DNA of 64,000 nt from Pseudomonadota bacterium (GTDB lineage: Bacteria; Pseudomonadota; Alphaproteobacteria; Rhizobiales; Xanthobacteraceae), in the NCBI GenBank assembly GCA_023386635.1, contig JAEWJH010000015.1:1-64000 (forward strand). The letters are read 5' to 3'. How positions within the stretch are numbered: position 1 is the first letter of the stretch; each line of letters starts with the position of its first letter. The notes below the pieces were generated by a model that had not been told where the DNA came from, did no database searches, and saw only the letters and a list, made by a program, of their open reading frames with translations. Below, one piece after another: positions 21,746 to 31,547 of the stretch. A program made the translations under genes and the position numbers.

Positions 21746-22606
21746 ATGAGCCAGATCGACGATCTCCCCGCGCTGCGCGAGGTGATCCGCCACCACGATC
21801 TGCGCGCGAAGAAATCGCTCGGCCAGAATTTTCTGCTCGATCTCAACCTCACCGCGCGGATCGCGCGTGCCGCCGAACCGCTCGATCAGGCGACCATCGT
21901 CGAAGTCGGCCCCGGGCCGGGCGGGCTCACCCGCGCGCTGCTGGCGCTCGGCGCCCGCCGCGTCATCGCCATCGAGCGCGACGATCGTGCGCTCGGCGCA
22001 TTGGCGGATATCGCCGCGCATTATCCCGGCCGACTTGAAACCATCGCCGGTGACGCGCTCGACGTCGACATGCGCGCGCTGGTGGGTGATGGGCCGGCGC
22101 GGATCGTCGCCAATCTGCCCTACAACATCGCGACGCCGCTCCTGGTCGGCTGGCTCACCACCGAGCCGTGGCCGCCGTGGTTCGACATGCTGGTGCTGAT
22201 GTTCCAGCGCGAGGTGGCGGAGCGCATCGTCGCCGCACCCGGCAGCAAGAACTACGGCCGCCTCGCGGTGCTCGCCGGCTGGCGCTGCGAAAGCAGGATC
22301 CTGTTCGACATCGCGCCGAGCGCCTTCGTACCGCCGCCGAAGGTCATATCCTCCGTCGTCCGGCTCGTGCCGCGCGCGGCGCCGCTGCCGTGCGAGGTGA
22401 AACTGCTCGCGCAGGTGACGGCCGCCGCCTTCGGTCAGCGCCGCAAGATGCTGCGGCAAAGTCTTAAGTCGCTCGGCACCGATCCATTGCCGCTGCTCGA
22501 TGCGGCGAAGCTGCCGGAGACCGCCCGCGCCGAGGAGATACCGGTCGAAGGCTTCGTCGCGCTGGCGAACGCGCTCGCGTCGATGCGAAGCCGCGCTTCG
22601 GCTTAA
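21746..22606 (+). CDS. rsmA: 16S rRNA dimethyladenosine transferase
   Basis: Also called KsgA: dimethylates A1518 and A1519 of 16S rRNA late in 30S assembly. The 286-residue product starts at the ATG at 21746, 10 bp after pdx[10 protein letters not shown] is at residues 24-32, the SAM loop [10 protein letters not shown] at 53-62 and the catalytic [11 protein letters not shown] motif near 115. The C-terminal helical domain is complete. It ends the outer-membrane operon and meets gmk tail to tail with only 11 bp between. Confidence 0.95.
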   Translation: MSQIDDLPALREVIRHHDLRAKKSLGQNFLLDLNLTARIARAAEPLDQATIVEVGPGPGGLTRALLALGARRVIAIERDDRALGALADIAAHYPGRLETIAGDALDVDMRALVGDGPARIVANLPYNIATPLLVGWLTTEPWPPWFDMLVLMFQREVAERIVAAPGSKNYGRLAVLAGWRCESRILFDIAPSAFVPPPKVISSVVRLVPRAAPLPCEVKLLAQVTAAAFGQRRKMLRQSLKSLGTDPLPLLDAAKLPETARAEEIPVEGFVALANALASMRSRASA

Positions 22607-22617
22607 GTTATTCGGGC

Positions 22618-23268
22618 TTAAATACGCGCCTGCAGGTCGCGGACGAAAGCCGACAGGCCGGTCTGGCGCTCGCGCTTGAGCCGCTCCGCCGCGAGGATCG
22701 CCTTCACACCTCCGAACGCCGTCTCGACGTCACGATTGATGACCACATAATCGTATTCCGCCCAGTGGCTCATCTCATCCGACGCTTTGCTCATGCGCTG
22801 ATGAATGACGTCGTCGTCGTCCTGCGCCCGCGTGCGCAACCGTTTTTCGAGATCGGGGATCGACGGCGGCAGCACGAACACGCTGACCAGATCGCGGTCG
22901 GCCTTCTCGCGCAATTGCTGCGTGCCCTGCCAGTCGATGTCGAACAGCACGTCCTTGCCGGCAGCGAGCGTCGCCTCCACCGCCGCGCGCGGCGTGCCAT
23001 AGCAATTGCCGAACACCTCGGCCCATTCCAGCAGTTCGCCCTGCGTCACCATCGCGTCGAAGCGCGGCCGGTCGATGAAGAAATAATCACGGCCGTCCTG
23101 TTCGCCGGGACGCGGCTTGCGCGTCGTCACCGATACCGACAGCGCGATCTCCTGATCTTCCTGCAGCAGGCGGCGCGACAATGTCGTTTTGCCGGCGCCG
23201 GACGGCGACGACAGCACCAGCATCAGGCCGCGGCGCGCGACACCTGTGGGCGTGTTGTTCATCGTCAC
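22618..23268 (-). CDS. gmk: Guanylate kinase
   Basis: Converts GMP to GDP with ATP. The 216-residue product has the P-loop PSGAGKTT at residues 22-29, the SVSVTTRKPRPGE GMP-binding segment and DIDWQGTQQLRE, all standard. The GTG at 23268 overlaps the upstream yicC stop by 4 bp (GTGA); an ATG two codons later (23262) is an alternative. Gmk, with guaA and guaB elsewhere in the window, completes the guanylate branch from IMP to GDP. Confidence 0.96.
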   Translation of the reverse strand: MTMNNTPTGVARRGLMLVLSSPSGAGKTTLSRRLLQEDQEIALSVSVTTRKPRPGEQDGRDYFFIDRPRFDAMVTQGELLEWAEVFGNCYGTPRAAVEATLAAGKDVLFDIDWQGTQQLREKADRDLVSVFVLPPSIPDLEKRLRTRAQDDDDVIHQRMSKASDEMSHWAEYDYVVINRDVETAFGGVKAILAAERLKRERQTGLSAFVRDLQARI

Positions 23269-24155
23269 TCCAGGTTCTGAACCTGCTCGCGGAATTGCTC
23301 GACCAGGCTTTTCAGCTCCAGCCCGATATTGGTGAGTTCAATGTCGTTCGATTTCGAACACAACGTATTGGATTCGCGGTTCAATTCCTGCGACAGGAAG
23401 TCGAGCTTGCGGCCCGCCGGCCCGCCGGCCGCGAGCAGCTTCTCCGCCTGCGCTACATGCGCGTAAAGCCGGTCGATTTCCTCGCGGATATCCGCTTTCG
23501 AGGCGAGCAGCAGCGCCTCCTGATGCAGCCGGTCGGCATCGAACCGCTCGGACTGATCGAGCAGCACACGCACCTGTTCGGCGAGCCGCGCTTTCACCGC
23601 ATCGACGCCGCGCCCGGGCGCATTCTCCGCCGCCTTGGTGAGAGCGGCTATGCCGGAAAGCTTGTCGGTTAGAATCCTGTAAAGCGCCGCACCCTCGTCG
23701 CGTCGCATCGCCAGCAGCGCATCGAGCGCCTGCGCAAAGCCCGCCTGCATCGAGGCTTCAGCCGCGGCGCGCGCTTCCTCGCTCTCGTCCTCTTCGCTGA
23801 CCTCGACCACGCCTTTGAGTCCGAGGATGCCGTCGAGCCGCGGGGCCGCTGCATCGATCTTGCCGTCGAGGCTTTTCATCGCGGCGAGTACTGCGGCCAG
23901 CACCGGCTCATTGATGCGCACCGTCGGCGTGCCGCCTTTGCGCTCGATCGTGAGATTGGCATAGACGGTGCCGCGCGCCAGCGCCTCGGTCGCGCGCTTG
24001 CGGCACGGCCCTTCGAGCGCGTCAAAGCCCGGCGGAATCCGCAGCCGCACGTCGAGGCCTTTGCCGTTGACGGATTTAAGCTCCCACGCCCAGCTATAAG
24101 CTCCGCTCGCGCCGTGGCTGCGTGCGAAGCCGGTCATGCTCGACACCGCCATCAT
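23265..24155 (-). CDS. YicC/YloC family endoribonuclease-type protein
   Basis: A 296-residue YicC family protein. The start MMAVSSMTGFARS and the C-terminal DUF1732 region (LDFLSQELNRESNTLCSK followed by a helical LVEQFREQVQNLE end) are diagnostic. YicC homologues have been described as endoribonucleases involved in small-RNA turnover; that is family knowledge, not visible here. The two ATGs at 24155 and 24152 are both possible starts. It is coupled to gmk by a 4-bp overlap, a very common pairing, and follows mltG by 73 bp. Confidence 0.9.
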   Translation of the reverse strand: MMAVSSMTGFARSHGASGAYSWAWELKSVNGKGLDVRLRIPPGFDALEGPCRKRATEALARGTVYANLTIERKGGTPTVRINEPVLAAVLAAMKSLDGKIDAAAPRLDGILGLKGVVEVSEEDESEEARAAAEASMQAGFAQALDALLAMRRDEGAALYRILTDKLSGIAALTKAAENAPGRGVDAVKARLAEQVRVLLDQSERFDADRLHQEALLLASKADIREEIDRLYAHVAQAEKLLAAGGPAGRKLDFLSQELNRESNTLCSKSNDIELTNIGLELKSLVEQFREQVQNLE

Positions 24156-24228
24156 CGCGTTCCCGTGTCCCGGCCAAAAGTGGCCGGACCATAATCCATG
24201 ATTCCGCGGGGGGAAACCGGATTTCCGG

Positions 24229-25401
24229 TCAGCGGGAGCCGCGCAGGCCGTTGCCCGGCGTCGGCGGCGTGGCCGCGGCGGGCGCCGCCTCACGTTCGAG
24301 CGCGCGCAGCTTGGCGACGTTCTTCTGGTGCTGTTCGTAGTTTTCCGAGAACACATGGCCGCCGGTGCCGTCGGCGACGAAATACAGTTCTTTGGTGCGC
24401 GCCGGGCTGGCGGCGGCTTCGAGCGAGGCGCGTCCCGGATTGGCGATCGGCCCCGGCGGCAACCCGTCGATCACATAAGTATTGTACGGCGTCGGCTGAT
24501 CGATCTCGCTGCGCAGGATCGGCCGGCCCAGCGTGCCCTTGCCGCCCGACAGACCGTAGATGATCGTCGGGTCGGATTGCAGCCGCATCCGGTTCTTCAG
24601 CCGGTTGACGAACACAGAGGCGACGCGGCTGCGCTCATCGGCGCGACCGGTTTCCTTCTCGATGATCGACGCGAGGATGACCAGTTGCTCCGGCGTCTTC
24701 ACCGGCAGATCGGGATTGCGCCGCTCCCACACTTCCTGCAGCACGCGGCGATGCGCCTGCTGCATGCGCTGGATGATCTGCTCGCGCGGCGTGCCGCGAT
24801 TGATCTTGTAGGTCTCCGGCAGCAGCGTTCCCTCGCGCGGAATTTCCTTGATGTTGCCGGTGAGCAGATCGTTCTCGAGCAAACGCGCGACGATCTGCTC
24901 GGACGTCAGGCCTTCCGGCACCGAGAAGGTGTGCTGGACGATCTTGCCTTCGGCAATGGTGTCGAGCACGCTGCCGAGGCTTGCCTGTTTCTGGAATTCG
25001 TATTCGCCGAACTTCAATCCCTCGCCGCGCAGTTTGAGCAGCATGGCGCCGCCGACGAACACCGCCGGCTGATCGATCACGCCTTCGCGCGCGAGCAAAT
25101 CCGAGATGTCCTTGATGCCGAGGCCGCGCGAGATCGTCACCGTTTTGGTGTCGGTCAGCGGACCCGGCTCGTCCATCTTCTGCTTGCCATAGAATACGGC
25201 GCCGCCGGCGGTGAGCGCCACCACCGCGAGGATCGAGAAGATCGCGTTGCCGGCGACGATCAGCGGATGCTTGGCACGCTGCGAGCGGCGGATCACCGGT
25301 TCTGGCACGCGCTCAGGCTCCAAAGCGGTTCGAGGGCTGCGCAGCAGGTTGCCGAGCGGCCGATGGCCGTCAGACGGACCGGGTGGCGTATTGATGTTCA
25401 C
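24229..25401 (-). CDS. mltG: Endolytic murein transglycosylase
   Basis: Inner-membrane lytic transglycosylase that cuts nascent glycan strands and sets their length. The 390-residue product has a cytoplasmic N-terminal tail, one helix near residues 50-70 and a periplasmic YceG domain. The catalytic glutamate lies in ASIIEKETG, followed by RSRVASVFVNRL and SDPTIIYGL, all typical. A Pro/Ala-rich tail follows. It is placed after fabF in this strand and ahead of yicC-gmk, a common Rhizobiales order. Confidence 0.93.
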   Translation of the reverse strand: MNINTPPGPSDGHRPLGNLLRSPRTALEPERVPEPVIRRSQRAKHPLIVAGNAIFSILAVVALTAGGAVFYGKQKMDEPGPLTDTKTVTISRGLGIKDISDLLAREGVIDQPAVFVGGAMLLKLRGEGLKFGEYEFQKQASLGSVLDTIAEGKIVQHTFSVPEGLTSEQIVARLLENDLLTGNIKEIPREGTLLPETYKINRGTPREQIIQRMQQAHRRVLQEVWERRNPDLPVKTPEQLVILASIIEKETGRADERSRVASVFVNRLKNRMRLQSDPTIIYGLSGGKGTLGRPILRSEIDQPTPYNTYVIDGLPPGPIANPGRASLEAAASPARTKELYFVADGTGGHVFSENYEQHQKNVAKLRALEREAAPAAATPPTPGNGLRGSR

Positions 25402-25543
25402 CGGGGCTGACCCGCTGCAGACGCTGGCATGAATGGACCTTGGTTCGGCCGCCTGACATCGTGACGATATCAGGCGAACCGCAGAGGCAGCCTACAGGGG
25501 ATTATGGCGAAAGGTGGAAGTGAGCGCCACCGTTCACCCGCGC

Positions 25544-26827
25544 TTATCCATTGTAACGGCGGAAGACCAGCGAGGCATTGGTCCCGCCGAAGCCGAAGGA
25601 GTTGGACAGGGCCAGATTGATCTCGCGCTTGCGGGCCGTGTGCGGCACCAGATCGATCGGCGTGTCCACCGACGGATTGTCGAGATTGATGGTGGGCGGC
25701 GCGACCCCATCCCGAATCGCGAGGATCGAGAAGATCGCCTCGACAGCGCCGGCGGCACCGAGCAGATGGCCGACACAGGACTTGGTCGAGGACATGGACA
25801 CCTTGGCGGCGGCATTGCCGATCAGGCGCTGCACCGCGCCAAGCTCAATCTCGTCGCCCATCGGCGTCGAGGTCCCGTGCGCGTTGATGTAGTCGATCTC
25901 GTCGACGGTGATGCCGGCGCGCTCGATCGCCATGGTCATGCAGCGGAACGCGCCGTCGCCATCCGGCGCGGGCGCGGTGATGTGGAAGGCGTCGCCCGAC
26001 ATGCCGTAACCGATCAGTTCGCCATAGATCTTGGCGCCGCGAGCCTTGGCGTGTTCGAGTTCTTCCAGCACGACCACGCCGGCGCCCTCGCCCATCACGA
26101 ACCCATCGCGATCCTTGTCATAAGGACGCGACGCGCGGGTGGGCTCGTCGTTGTAGCCGGTCGAGAGCGCGCGCACGGCCGCGAAGCCGGCGAGCGAGAT
26201 GCGGTTCACCGGCGATTCCGCGCCGCCCGCCACCATCACGTCGGCATCGCCGAGCGCGATCAGCCGCGCCGCGTCGCCGATCGCATGCGCGCCGGTCGAA
26301 CAGGCGGTGACCACCGAATGGTTCGGACCTTTCAGCCCGTGCTGGATCGAGACATAGCCGGACGCCAGATTGATGATCCGCCCGGGAATAAAGAACGGCG
26401 AGACGCGGCGCGGGCCGCGCTCGTGCAGCGTCACCGCGGTCTCGGCGATGCCTTCGATGCCGCCGATGCCGGAGCCGATCAGAACGCCGGAGCGGTTCTT
26501 CTCGTCATCGGTCGACGGTTTCCAGCCGGCGTCTTCCAGCGCCTGGGTCGCGGCGCAGACCGCAAAGATGATGAACTCATCAACCTTGCGCTGCTCCTTC
26601 GGCTCCATCCACTGGTCGGCATTGTAGGTGCCGGCCGTGCCGTCGCCGCGCGGGATCTGGCATGCGATCTTGCACGGCAAATCCGACACTTCGAAGCGCT
26701 CGACCTTGCCCGCTCCGCTTTCACCCTTGATCAGCCGCTGCCAGGCGGTTTCGACGCCGCAACCCAGCGGCGACACCATGCCCATGCCCGTGACGACGAC
26801 CCGTCGCAAGGTTACGGATTGGCTCAA
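25544..26827 (-). CDS. fabF: 3-oxoacyl-ACP synthase II
   Basis: Condensing enzyme of type II fatty acid synthesis. The product is 427 residues. The catalytic triad is complete: Cys176 in VVTACSTGAHA, His317 in NAHGTSTP and His354 in STKSCVGHL. The start ATG at 26827 gives MSQSVTLRRVVVTGMG. It follows acpP by about 110 bp on the same strand and belongs to the fabD-fabG-acpP-fabF block. Confidence 0.97.
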   Translation of the reverse strand: MSQSVTLRRVVVTGMGMVSPLGCGVETAWQRLIKGESGAGKVERFEVSDLPCKIACQIPRGDGTAGTYNADQWMEPKEQRKVDEFIIFAVCAATQALEDAGWKPSTDDEKNRSGVLIGSGIGGIEGIAETAVTLHERGPRRVSPFFIPGRIINLASGYVSIQHGLKGPNHSVVTACSTGAHAIGDAARLIALGDADVMVAGGAESPVNRISLAGFAAVRALSTGYNDEPTRASRPYDKDRDGFVMGEGAGVVVLEELEHAKARGAKIYGELIGYGMSGDAFHITAPAPDGDGAFRCMTMAIERAGITVDEIDYINAHGTSTPMGDEIELGAVQRLIGNAAAKVSMSSTKSCVGHLLGAAGAVEAIFSILAIRDGVAPPTINLDNPSVDTPIDLVPHTARKREINLALSNSFGFGGTNASLVFRRYNG

Positions 26828-26938
26828 GCGTCTACACTCCCGGCGCCGCGCGGCATCGGACTCGTCCTGCAGGAATGCGTGGGAGAGGGCCGCGCCAGCG
26901 CTGTTGTTCCGAGCGCTGTTTGCTCAGCGCCCTTGATC

Positions 26939-27178
26939 TCAGCTCTTGGCGTTCTTCTCGAGGAACTTCACGGCGTCGCCGACCGTCAGGATGGTCTCGG
27001 CCGCGTCGTCCGGGATTTCGCACCCGAACTCTTCCTCGAAAGCCATCACGAGCTCGACGGTGTCCAGACTGTCCGCACCGAGGTCATCGATGAAGCTCGC
27101 GCCCTCGACCACCTTCTCGGGCTCCACGCCCAGGTGTTCCACGACAATCTTCTTTACCCGCTCGCTGATGTCACTCAT
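26939..27178 (-). CDS. acpP: Acyl carrier protein
   Basis: A 79-residue acidic protein with the phosphopantetheine attachment serine at position 37 in [13 protein letters not shown]. Every residue of the core motif is present. It carries the acyl intermediates handed between FabD, FabH, FabG and FabF. It sits between fabG (143 bp upstream) and fabF; the gap to fabG is AT-richer than the neighbourhood and probably holds an internal promoter, since ACP is needed in large amounts. Confidence 0.98.
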   Translation of the reverse strand: MSDISERVKKIVVEHLGVEPEKVVEGASFIDDLGADSLDTVELVMAFEEEFGCEIPDDAAETILTVGDAVKFLEKNAKS

Positions 27179-27320
27179 CGTTCCGTCCTCGTCGTTTTGG
27201 ATTGGGCTCGACGGTTAAGCGAGCCGGGGTCCGGTTAACATACTTGAATTTCATTGACCAGCAAGGGCGCCCCCGGACCGGCTGTGGCCCGGAAATCCCT
27301 GTCTTGCCAATTGGTTCGGC

Positions 27321-28058
27321 TTAGATCATGGCCATCCCGCCGTTCACATGCAGGGTCTGCCCCGTCATGTAACCGGCTTCATCGGAGGCCAGGAACACCG
27401 CCGCCGCGGCAATATCCTCGGGGGTCCCGAGTCGGGCGGCCGGCACGCGGCCGAGAATGGCCTCGCGCTGCTTGTCGTTGAGTTTTTCGGTCATCGCCGT
27501 GGCAATGAAGCCCGGCGCGATGCAATTGGCGGTAACGTTGCGGCGCGCATATTCGGCGGCGACCGATTTCATCATGCCGATCATGCCGGCCTTGGCCGCG
27601 GTGTAGTTCACCTGTCCCGGATTGCCGGTGACGCCGACCACCGAGGTGATGCCGATGATGCGGCCGAACTTGCGGCGCATCATGGTCCTTACCGCCGCGC
27701 GCGTGAGGCGGAAGGTCGCGGTGAGATTGACGTTGAGCACCTGATCCCACTCGTCGTCCTTCAACTGGACGAACAGGTTGTCCCTGGTGATGCCGGCATT
27801 GGCGACCAGCACGTCGAGCTTGCCCATCGCCGCTTCCGCATCGGGCACCAGTTTCTCCACCGCCGCCGCATCCGCGAGATTGCACGGCAGGACATGCACG
27901 CGCTCGCCGAGTGATCCGGCGAGTTCGTCCAGCGCCTCGCGGCGCGTGCCGGATAACGCGACGGTCGCGCCCTGACCATGCAGGGCGCGCGCGATGGCGC
28001 CACCGATGCCACCGGTCGCCCCGGTGACGAGCGCCGTCTTGCCGCTCAGATCGAACAT
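27321..28058 (-). CDS. fabG: 3-oxoacyl-ACP reductase
   Basis: NADPH-dependent reductase of the fatty acid elongation cycle, SDR superfamily. The product is 245 residues with the cofactor loop GATGGIG at 13-19, NAG at 87-89 and the catalytic Ser139, Tyr152 and Lys156. The C-terminal GQTLHVNGGMAMI is the family ending. It starts 30 bp after fabD and lies in the fab block. Confidence 0.97.
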   Translation of the reverse strand: MFDLSGKTALVTGATGGIGGAIARALHGQGATVALSGTRREALDELAGSLGERVHVLPCNLADAAAVEKLVPDAEAAMGKLDVLVANAGITRDNLFVQLKDDEWDQVLNVNLTATFRLTRAAVRTMMRRKFGRIIGITSVVGVTGNPGQVNYTAAKAGMIGMMKSVAAEYARRNVTANCIAPGFIATAMTEKLNDKQREAILGRVPAARLGTPEDIAAAAVFLASDEAGYMTGQTLHVNGGMAMI

Positions 28059-28088
28059 GGTCGCCGCCCTTCCTTCGCTACGCCCGCT

Positions 28089-29033
28089 TCAGCCGCGGGC
28101 TGCTTTGAACGCCGCCACGTCCTGTGGCGTGCCGATCGACACGCCGGTGGCGCTGTCGGCGATCCGCTTGACGAGGCCGCTCAAAACCTTACCGGCACCG
28201 ACCTCATAGAATGTCGTCACGCCCTGGCCGGCCATATAGGAGACGCTTTCGCGCCAGCGCACCGTGCCCGTCACCTGCTCCACAAGTCTTTTGACGATGT
28301 CGGCCGGATCCATCACCGGCTGCGCCGTCACATTGGCGACGACCGGAACCTTCGGCACGTTGACCTGCACCTTGGCGAGCTCGGCCGCCATCACATCGGC
28401 CGCCGGCTGCATCATCGCGCAATGGAAAGGTGCGGAGACCTGCAGCAGCATCGCGCGCTTCGCGCCCTTGGCCTTGGCGATTTCGCACGCCCGTTCCACC
28501 GCCGCCTTGGCGCCGGAGATCACCACCTGCCCGCCGCCATTGTCGTTGGCCGCCTGGCAGACCTCGCCCTGCGCCGCTTCAGCGGCAGCAGCAGCGGCCT
28601 GGTCGAACTCGAGCCCGATCAACGCCGCCATGGCGCCGGCCCCGACTGGCACCGCCTTCTGCATGGCGCGGCCGCGAGCGCGCACCAAGCGCGCAGTGTC
28701 AGCGACGGTCAGCGCGCCGGCGGCCGCCAGCGCCGAATATTCGCCGAGCTAGTGCCCGGCGACGAATTTGACGTCACGGGCGAGATCGAGCCCGGCTTCG
28801 GTTTCGAGCACCCGCAGCGTCGCGAGCGACATCGCCATCAGCGCCGGCTGGGTGTTCTCGGTCAGCGTCAGCGTCTCGGCCGGCCCCTCCCAGATCACCG
28901 AAGAGAGCTTCTCGCCGAGCGCCGCGTCGACCTCGTCGAACACGGCCTTGGCCACCGGGAATTCATCGGCCAGCGCCTTGCCCATGCCGACGGTCTGGCT
29001 ACCCTGCCCCGGAAAAACCAATGCGATTGCCAT
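28089..29033 (-). pseudogene. fabD: Malonyl-CoA:ACP transacylase with an amber codon at the catalytic serine
   Basis: FabD loads malonyl groups onto ACP. The frame from the ATG at 29033 to 28089 holds 314 sense-length codons, exactly FabD size, but codon 95 (28751-28749) is TAG. The flanking residues read VAGH-stop-LGEYSALAAAG, so the stop replaces the serine nucleophile of the invariant GHSLG motif. The rest is intact: GQGSQ near residue 9, SAPFHC with the catalytic histidine and the NVTAQPV segment. A single C-to-A change turns TCG into TAG. fabD is essential in most bacteria, so this is a base error, a recent mutation, a suppressed codon, or a gene with a second copy elsewhere. Confidence 0.85.
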
Positions 29034-29220
29034 ATCAGCCCTGCTTCAGCCTTCTTGGGGGCGATCCCAATCCTGGAAACGACCGCCCCTCCTCAAGTCC
29101 GGCCGGAGAGACACTGGGTTAACCCAACCTGTCAAGCGCCGGGGCCAAATCCGCCCCCTGGGCCGGTTGGTAACTCTCCGACAAGGGTCGGCTCCTAAGT
29201 TCCACGCCGGAGACTGTGTG

Positions 29221-29460
29221 ATGAGTGCCTTCGTAACCGACGACGAGTATGACCGGGCCCGCGCCGAGCCCGATTTCCGGCAAAAGCTGCTGATGGAGAA
29301 GCTCGATCTCCTGCTGGAGGAGATCGCGAAGCTGCGCCTGCGTAAGCCCGCCTCGGGCTCGCCCGAGGCCCGCTATCTGCGGGAAGGCGTCGATCTCGCG
29401 GTCCAGGTCGCGAACGCTCTGCAGAAGGGCGCCAGCCCCGATAAGTCCGCGGCGGCCTGA
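29221..29460 (+). CDS. Small conserved hypothetical protein
   Basis: From the ATG at 29221, 12 bp after a GGAG, the product is 79 residues: soluble, charged and mainly helical. It opens MSAFVTDDEYDRARAE and has a Leu-rich helix LLMEKLDLLLEEIAKL that could pair as a coiled coil. It lies between the divergent fabD and the rpsF leader on the same strand as the ribosomal genes. I do not recognise a family and no function can be stated. Confidence 0.55.
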   Translation: MSAFVTDDEYDRARAEPDFRQKLLMEKLDLLLEEIAKLRLRKPASGSPEARYLREGVDLAVQVANALQKGASPDKSAAA

Positions 29461-29728
29461 GCGGTTTCCTGATACCACTCACGCGGTTCTTCTTTTGCAG
29501 CGCAAAACCTTGCCTTTGGCCCGAAACCGGGCCATAACCCGCCCGTTTCGTCGACCGGCCGGAAGCTGAACGGATGGCCGCACCGGAGCCCCGCAAGGAG
29601 CCCGGAGGCGGCAGGACCTGATGGTCCGGCGTCCCGTGTTTCCGCCTTCTGAGCATTCGAGCCTTTCCCGAAAGGCCCGAGGGGCTTTGCGCCGGGCGAC
29701 GACGCCACTGAAACAGGAAAGGGCTTCC
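29461..29728 (+). promoter_or_regulatory. rpsF operon leader, possible S6:S18 autoregulatory RNA
   Basis: A 268-bp non-coding stretch directly before rpsF. Close to the gene it contains strong hairpins, for example CCTTTCCCGAAAGG followed by GCCCGAGGGGC. In many bacteria the S6:S18 pair binds an rpsF leader RNA and represses its own operon. The position and the CCG-containing hairpins fit that idea, but I cannot confirm the consensus. An AGGAAAGGG ribosome site precedes the start codon. Confidence 0.35.
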
Positions 29729-30175
29729 ATGCCGCTTTACGAACACGTCTATCTGGCGCGCCAGGACCTCAGCGCCCAGCAGGTCGAAGACCTGACGAAG
29801 CAGTACATCGCCGTCATCGAAGGTCTCGGCGGCAAGGTCACCAAGAACGAATACTGGGGCGTCAAGACGCTCGCCTACCGCATGCAGAAGAACCGCAAGG
29901 CGCACATGACGTTGCTCAACGTCGATGCGCCATCGGCCGCGCTCGCCGAAGTCGAGCGCCAGCAGCGGCTCAGCGAAGACGTTCTGCGCTATCTCACCGT
30001 GCGCGTCGAAGAACTCGAGGAAGGTCCCTCGGCGATGATGCGCAAGGTCGACCGTGATCGCGAGCGCGACGACCGCTTCGGCGGCGATCGCTTCGGTGGT
30101 GGTGGTGGACGCTTCGAGCGCGGCCCGCGCCGCGACCGCGAAGAGCGCACCGAAACAGCCGCCGCAGGGGAGTAA
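29729..30175 (+). CDS. rpsF: 30S ribosomal protein S6
   Basis: A 148-residue S6, starting [15 protein letters not shown] at the ATG at 29729. The core domain ends near residue 105. The C-terminal extension is rich in Arg, Asp, Gly and Phe ([13 protein letters not shown]), a common feature of alphaproteobacterial S6 and probably disordered. It is followed 6 bp later by rpsR, its binding partner in the small-subunit platform. Confidence 0.97.
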   Translation: MPLYEHVYLARQDLSAQQVEDLTKQYIAVIEGLGGKVTKNEYWGVKTLAYRMQKNRKAHMTLLNVDAPSAALAEVERQQRLSEDVLRYLTVRVEELEEGPSAMMRKVDRDRERDDRFGGDRFGGGGGRFERGPRRDREERTETAAAGE

Positions 30176-30181
30176 GCAAAC

Positions 30182-30442
30182 ATGGCATTTGGAGCACAAG
30201 GCGGCGCAGCCGCCGGCGGCCGTCGTCCGTTCTTCCGCCGCCGCAAGACCTGCCCGTTCTCCGGCGCCAATGCGCCGAAGATCGACTACAAGGACGTGAA
30301 GCTGTTGCAGCGTTACGTTTCCGAGCGCGGCAAGATCGTGCCGAGCCGCATCACCGCGGTGTCGGCCAAGAAGCAGCGCGAACTGGCGCAGGCCGTGAAG
30401 CGCGCGCGCTTCCTCGGCCTCCTGCCCTACGTGATCGGCTAA
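30182..30442 (+). CDS. rpsR: 30S ribosomal protein S18
   Basis: An 86-residue basic protein with a glycine-rich start, the [10 protein letters not shown] segment and the conserved [18 protein letters not shown] and [22 protein letters not shown] core. It pairs with S6 on the 30S subunit. It is followed by a perfect 10-bp-stem hairpin before the DUF2232 gene. Confidence 0.97.
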   Translation: MAFGAQGGAAAGGRRPFFRRRKTCPFSGANAPKIDYKDVKLLQRYVSERGKIVPSRITAVSAKKQRELAQAVKRARFLGLLPYVIG

Positions 30443-30463
30443 GAAGCCACGAGACGACAACGA

Positions 30464-30487
30464 GGCGTCCGGACTTCTCCGGACGCC
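30464..30487 (+). terminator. Strong hairpin between rpsR and the DUF2232 gene
   Basis: GGCGTCCGGA (30464-30473) and TCCGGACGCC (30478-30487) form a perfect 10-bp stem around the loop CTTC. No T-run follows, so this is not a classic intrinsic terminator. It could attenuate transcription or protect the 3' end of the rpsF-rpsR message. Confidence 0.55.
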
Positions 30488-30547
30488 GATGGTTGGGGCG
30501 GACAAAACGATCCGCCTCTAACCGCTCTTGCAGCGGGACAGCTCGAG

Positions 30548-31510
30548 ATGATGCAGATTGCCTTGATCGGACTGGGTGCGGGTGCGGCGACAGCCTTGCT
30601 GTTCGCCTCCGTGAAGTCCGGCGCGCTGCTCTCGATCCTCCTGTTCTACATCGCACCGCTGCCGATCCTGATCGCCGCGCTCGGCTGGAGCCACCTCGCC
30701 GGGCTGATCGCGGCCGTCGTCGCGGCGCTCGCGCTCGCGGTGACCTTCGGCTGGACCTTCTTCCTCGTCTTCCTGATCGGCGTCGGCCTGCCGGCATGGT
30801 GGCTCGGCTATCTCACCATGCTCGCGCGCCCCGCCACCGACGCTGCGGCGCTCGAATGGTATCCGCCCGGCCGGCTGGTCGTCTGGTGCGCGGTGCTCGG
30901 CGCGCTGGTGGTGATCGCCGCGATCCCGACTTTCGGCACCGATGAGCAGAGCTTCACCGCCGCGCTGCGCGCCGCGTTCGAGCAGTTCGTCCGCGCCACG
31001 TCCGACCGGCCCGCCGCGGGCGACGAGGCGCTGGCCGGCATCGATCGCGCGCGCCTGATCGATTTCCTGGTGATGGTCATCCCCTCGACCGCCGCGGTGC
31101 TGGCGACGCTCACCAACGTCGCCAATCTCTGGATCGCCGCACGCATCGTGCGTCTGTCCGGCCGGTTCAACCGGCCGTGGCCCGATCTGCCGGCGATGGA
31201 TTTTCCGAAGCTCGTCGCGGCCGTGCTGCTCGCCGCGATCGTCACATCGCTGTTCGGGGGCCTTGTCGGCATCGCCGCCACCGTACTGTCGGCGACCCTG
31301 CTGGTCGCCTTCGCCATCCTCGGCTTCGCCGTGCTGCACGCGATCACGCGCGGCCGTACGAGCCGCCCGTTCCTGCTCTCCGGCGTCTATGCCGCCACGC
31401 TGCTGTTCGGCTGGCCGATGCTGGTGATGACGCTGCTCGGCCTCGCCGAAGCAGCTTTCCACATTCGCGCCCGCGCCGGACGCAAGGCCGGCCCGCCGAT
31501 GGTTTCGTAA
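30548..31510 (+). CDS. DUF2232 family membrane protein
   Basis: A 320-residue polytopic protein with roughly eight hydrophobic helices, starting [19 protein letters not shown]. Alphaproteobacteria regularly keep a DUF2232 gene between rpsR and rplI, and this one is in exactly that place. The family resembles membrane subunits of transport or phage-exclusion type proteins but has no established function. A second ATG directly after the first is an equal start. It probably shares the rpsF-rpsR transcript, with the hairpin at 30464 modulating readthrough. Confidence 0.8.
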   Translation: MMQIALIGLGAGAATALLFASVKSGALLSILLFYIAPLPILIAALGWSHLAGLIAAVVAALALAVTFGWTFFLVFLIGVGLPAWWLGYLTMLARPATDAAALEWYPPGRLVVWCAVLGALVVIAAIPTFGTDEQSFTAALRAAFEQFVRATSDRPAAGDEALAGIDRARLIDFLVMVIPSTAAVLATLTNVANLWIAARIVRLSGRFNRPWPDLPAMDFPKLVAAVLLAAIVTSLFGGLVGIAATVLSATLLVAFAILGFAVLHAITRGRTSRPFLLSGVYAATLLFGWPMLVMTLLGLAEAAFHIRARAGRKAGPPMVS

Positions 31511-31547
31511 ACGATCAACACAGACTCGAAGACAAAGGAGAAGAACG

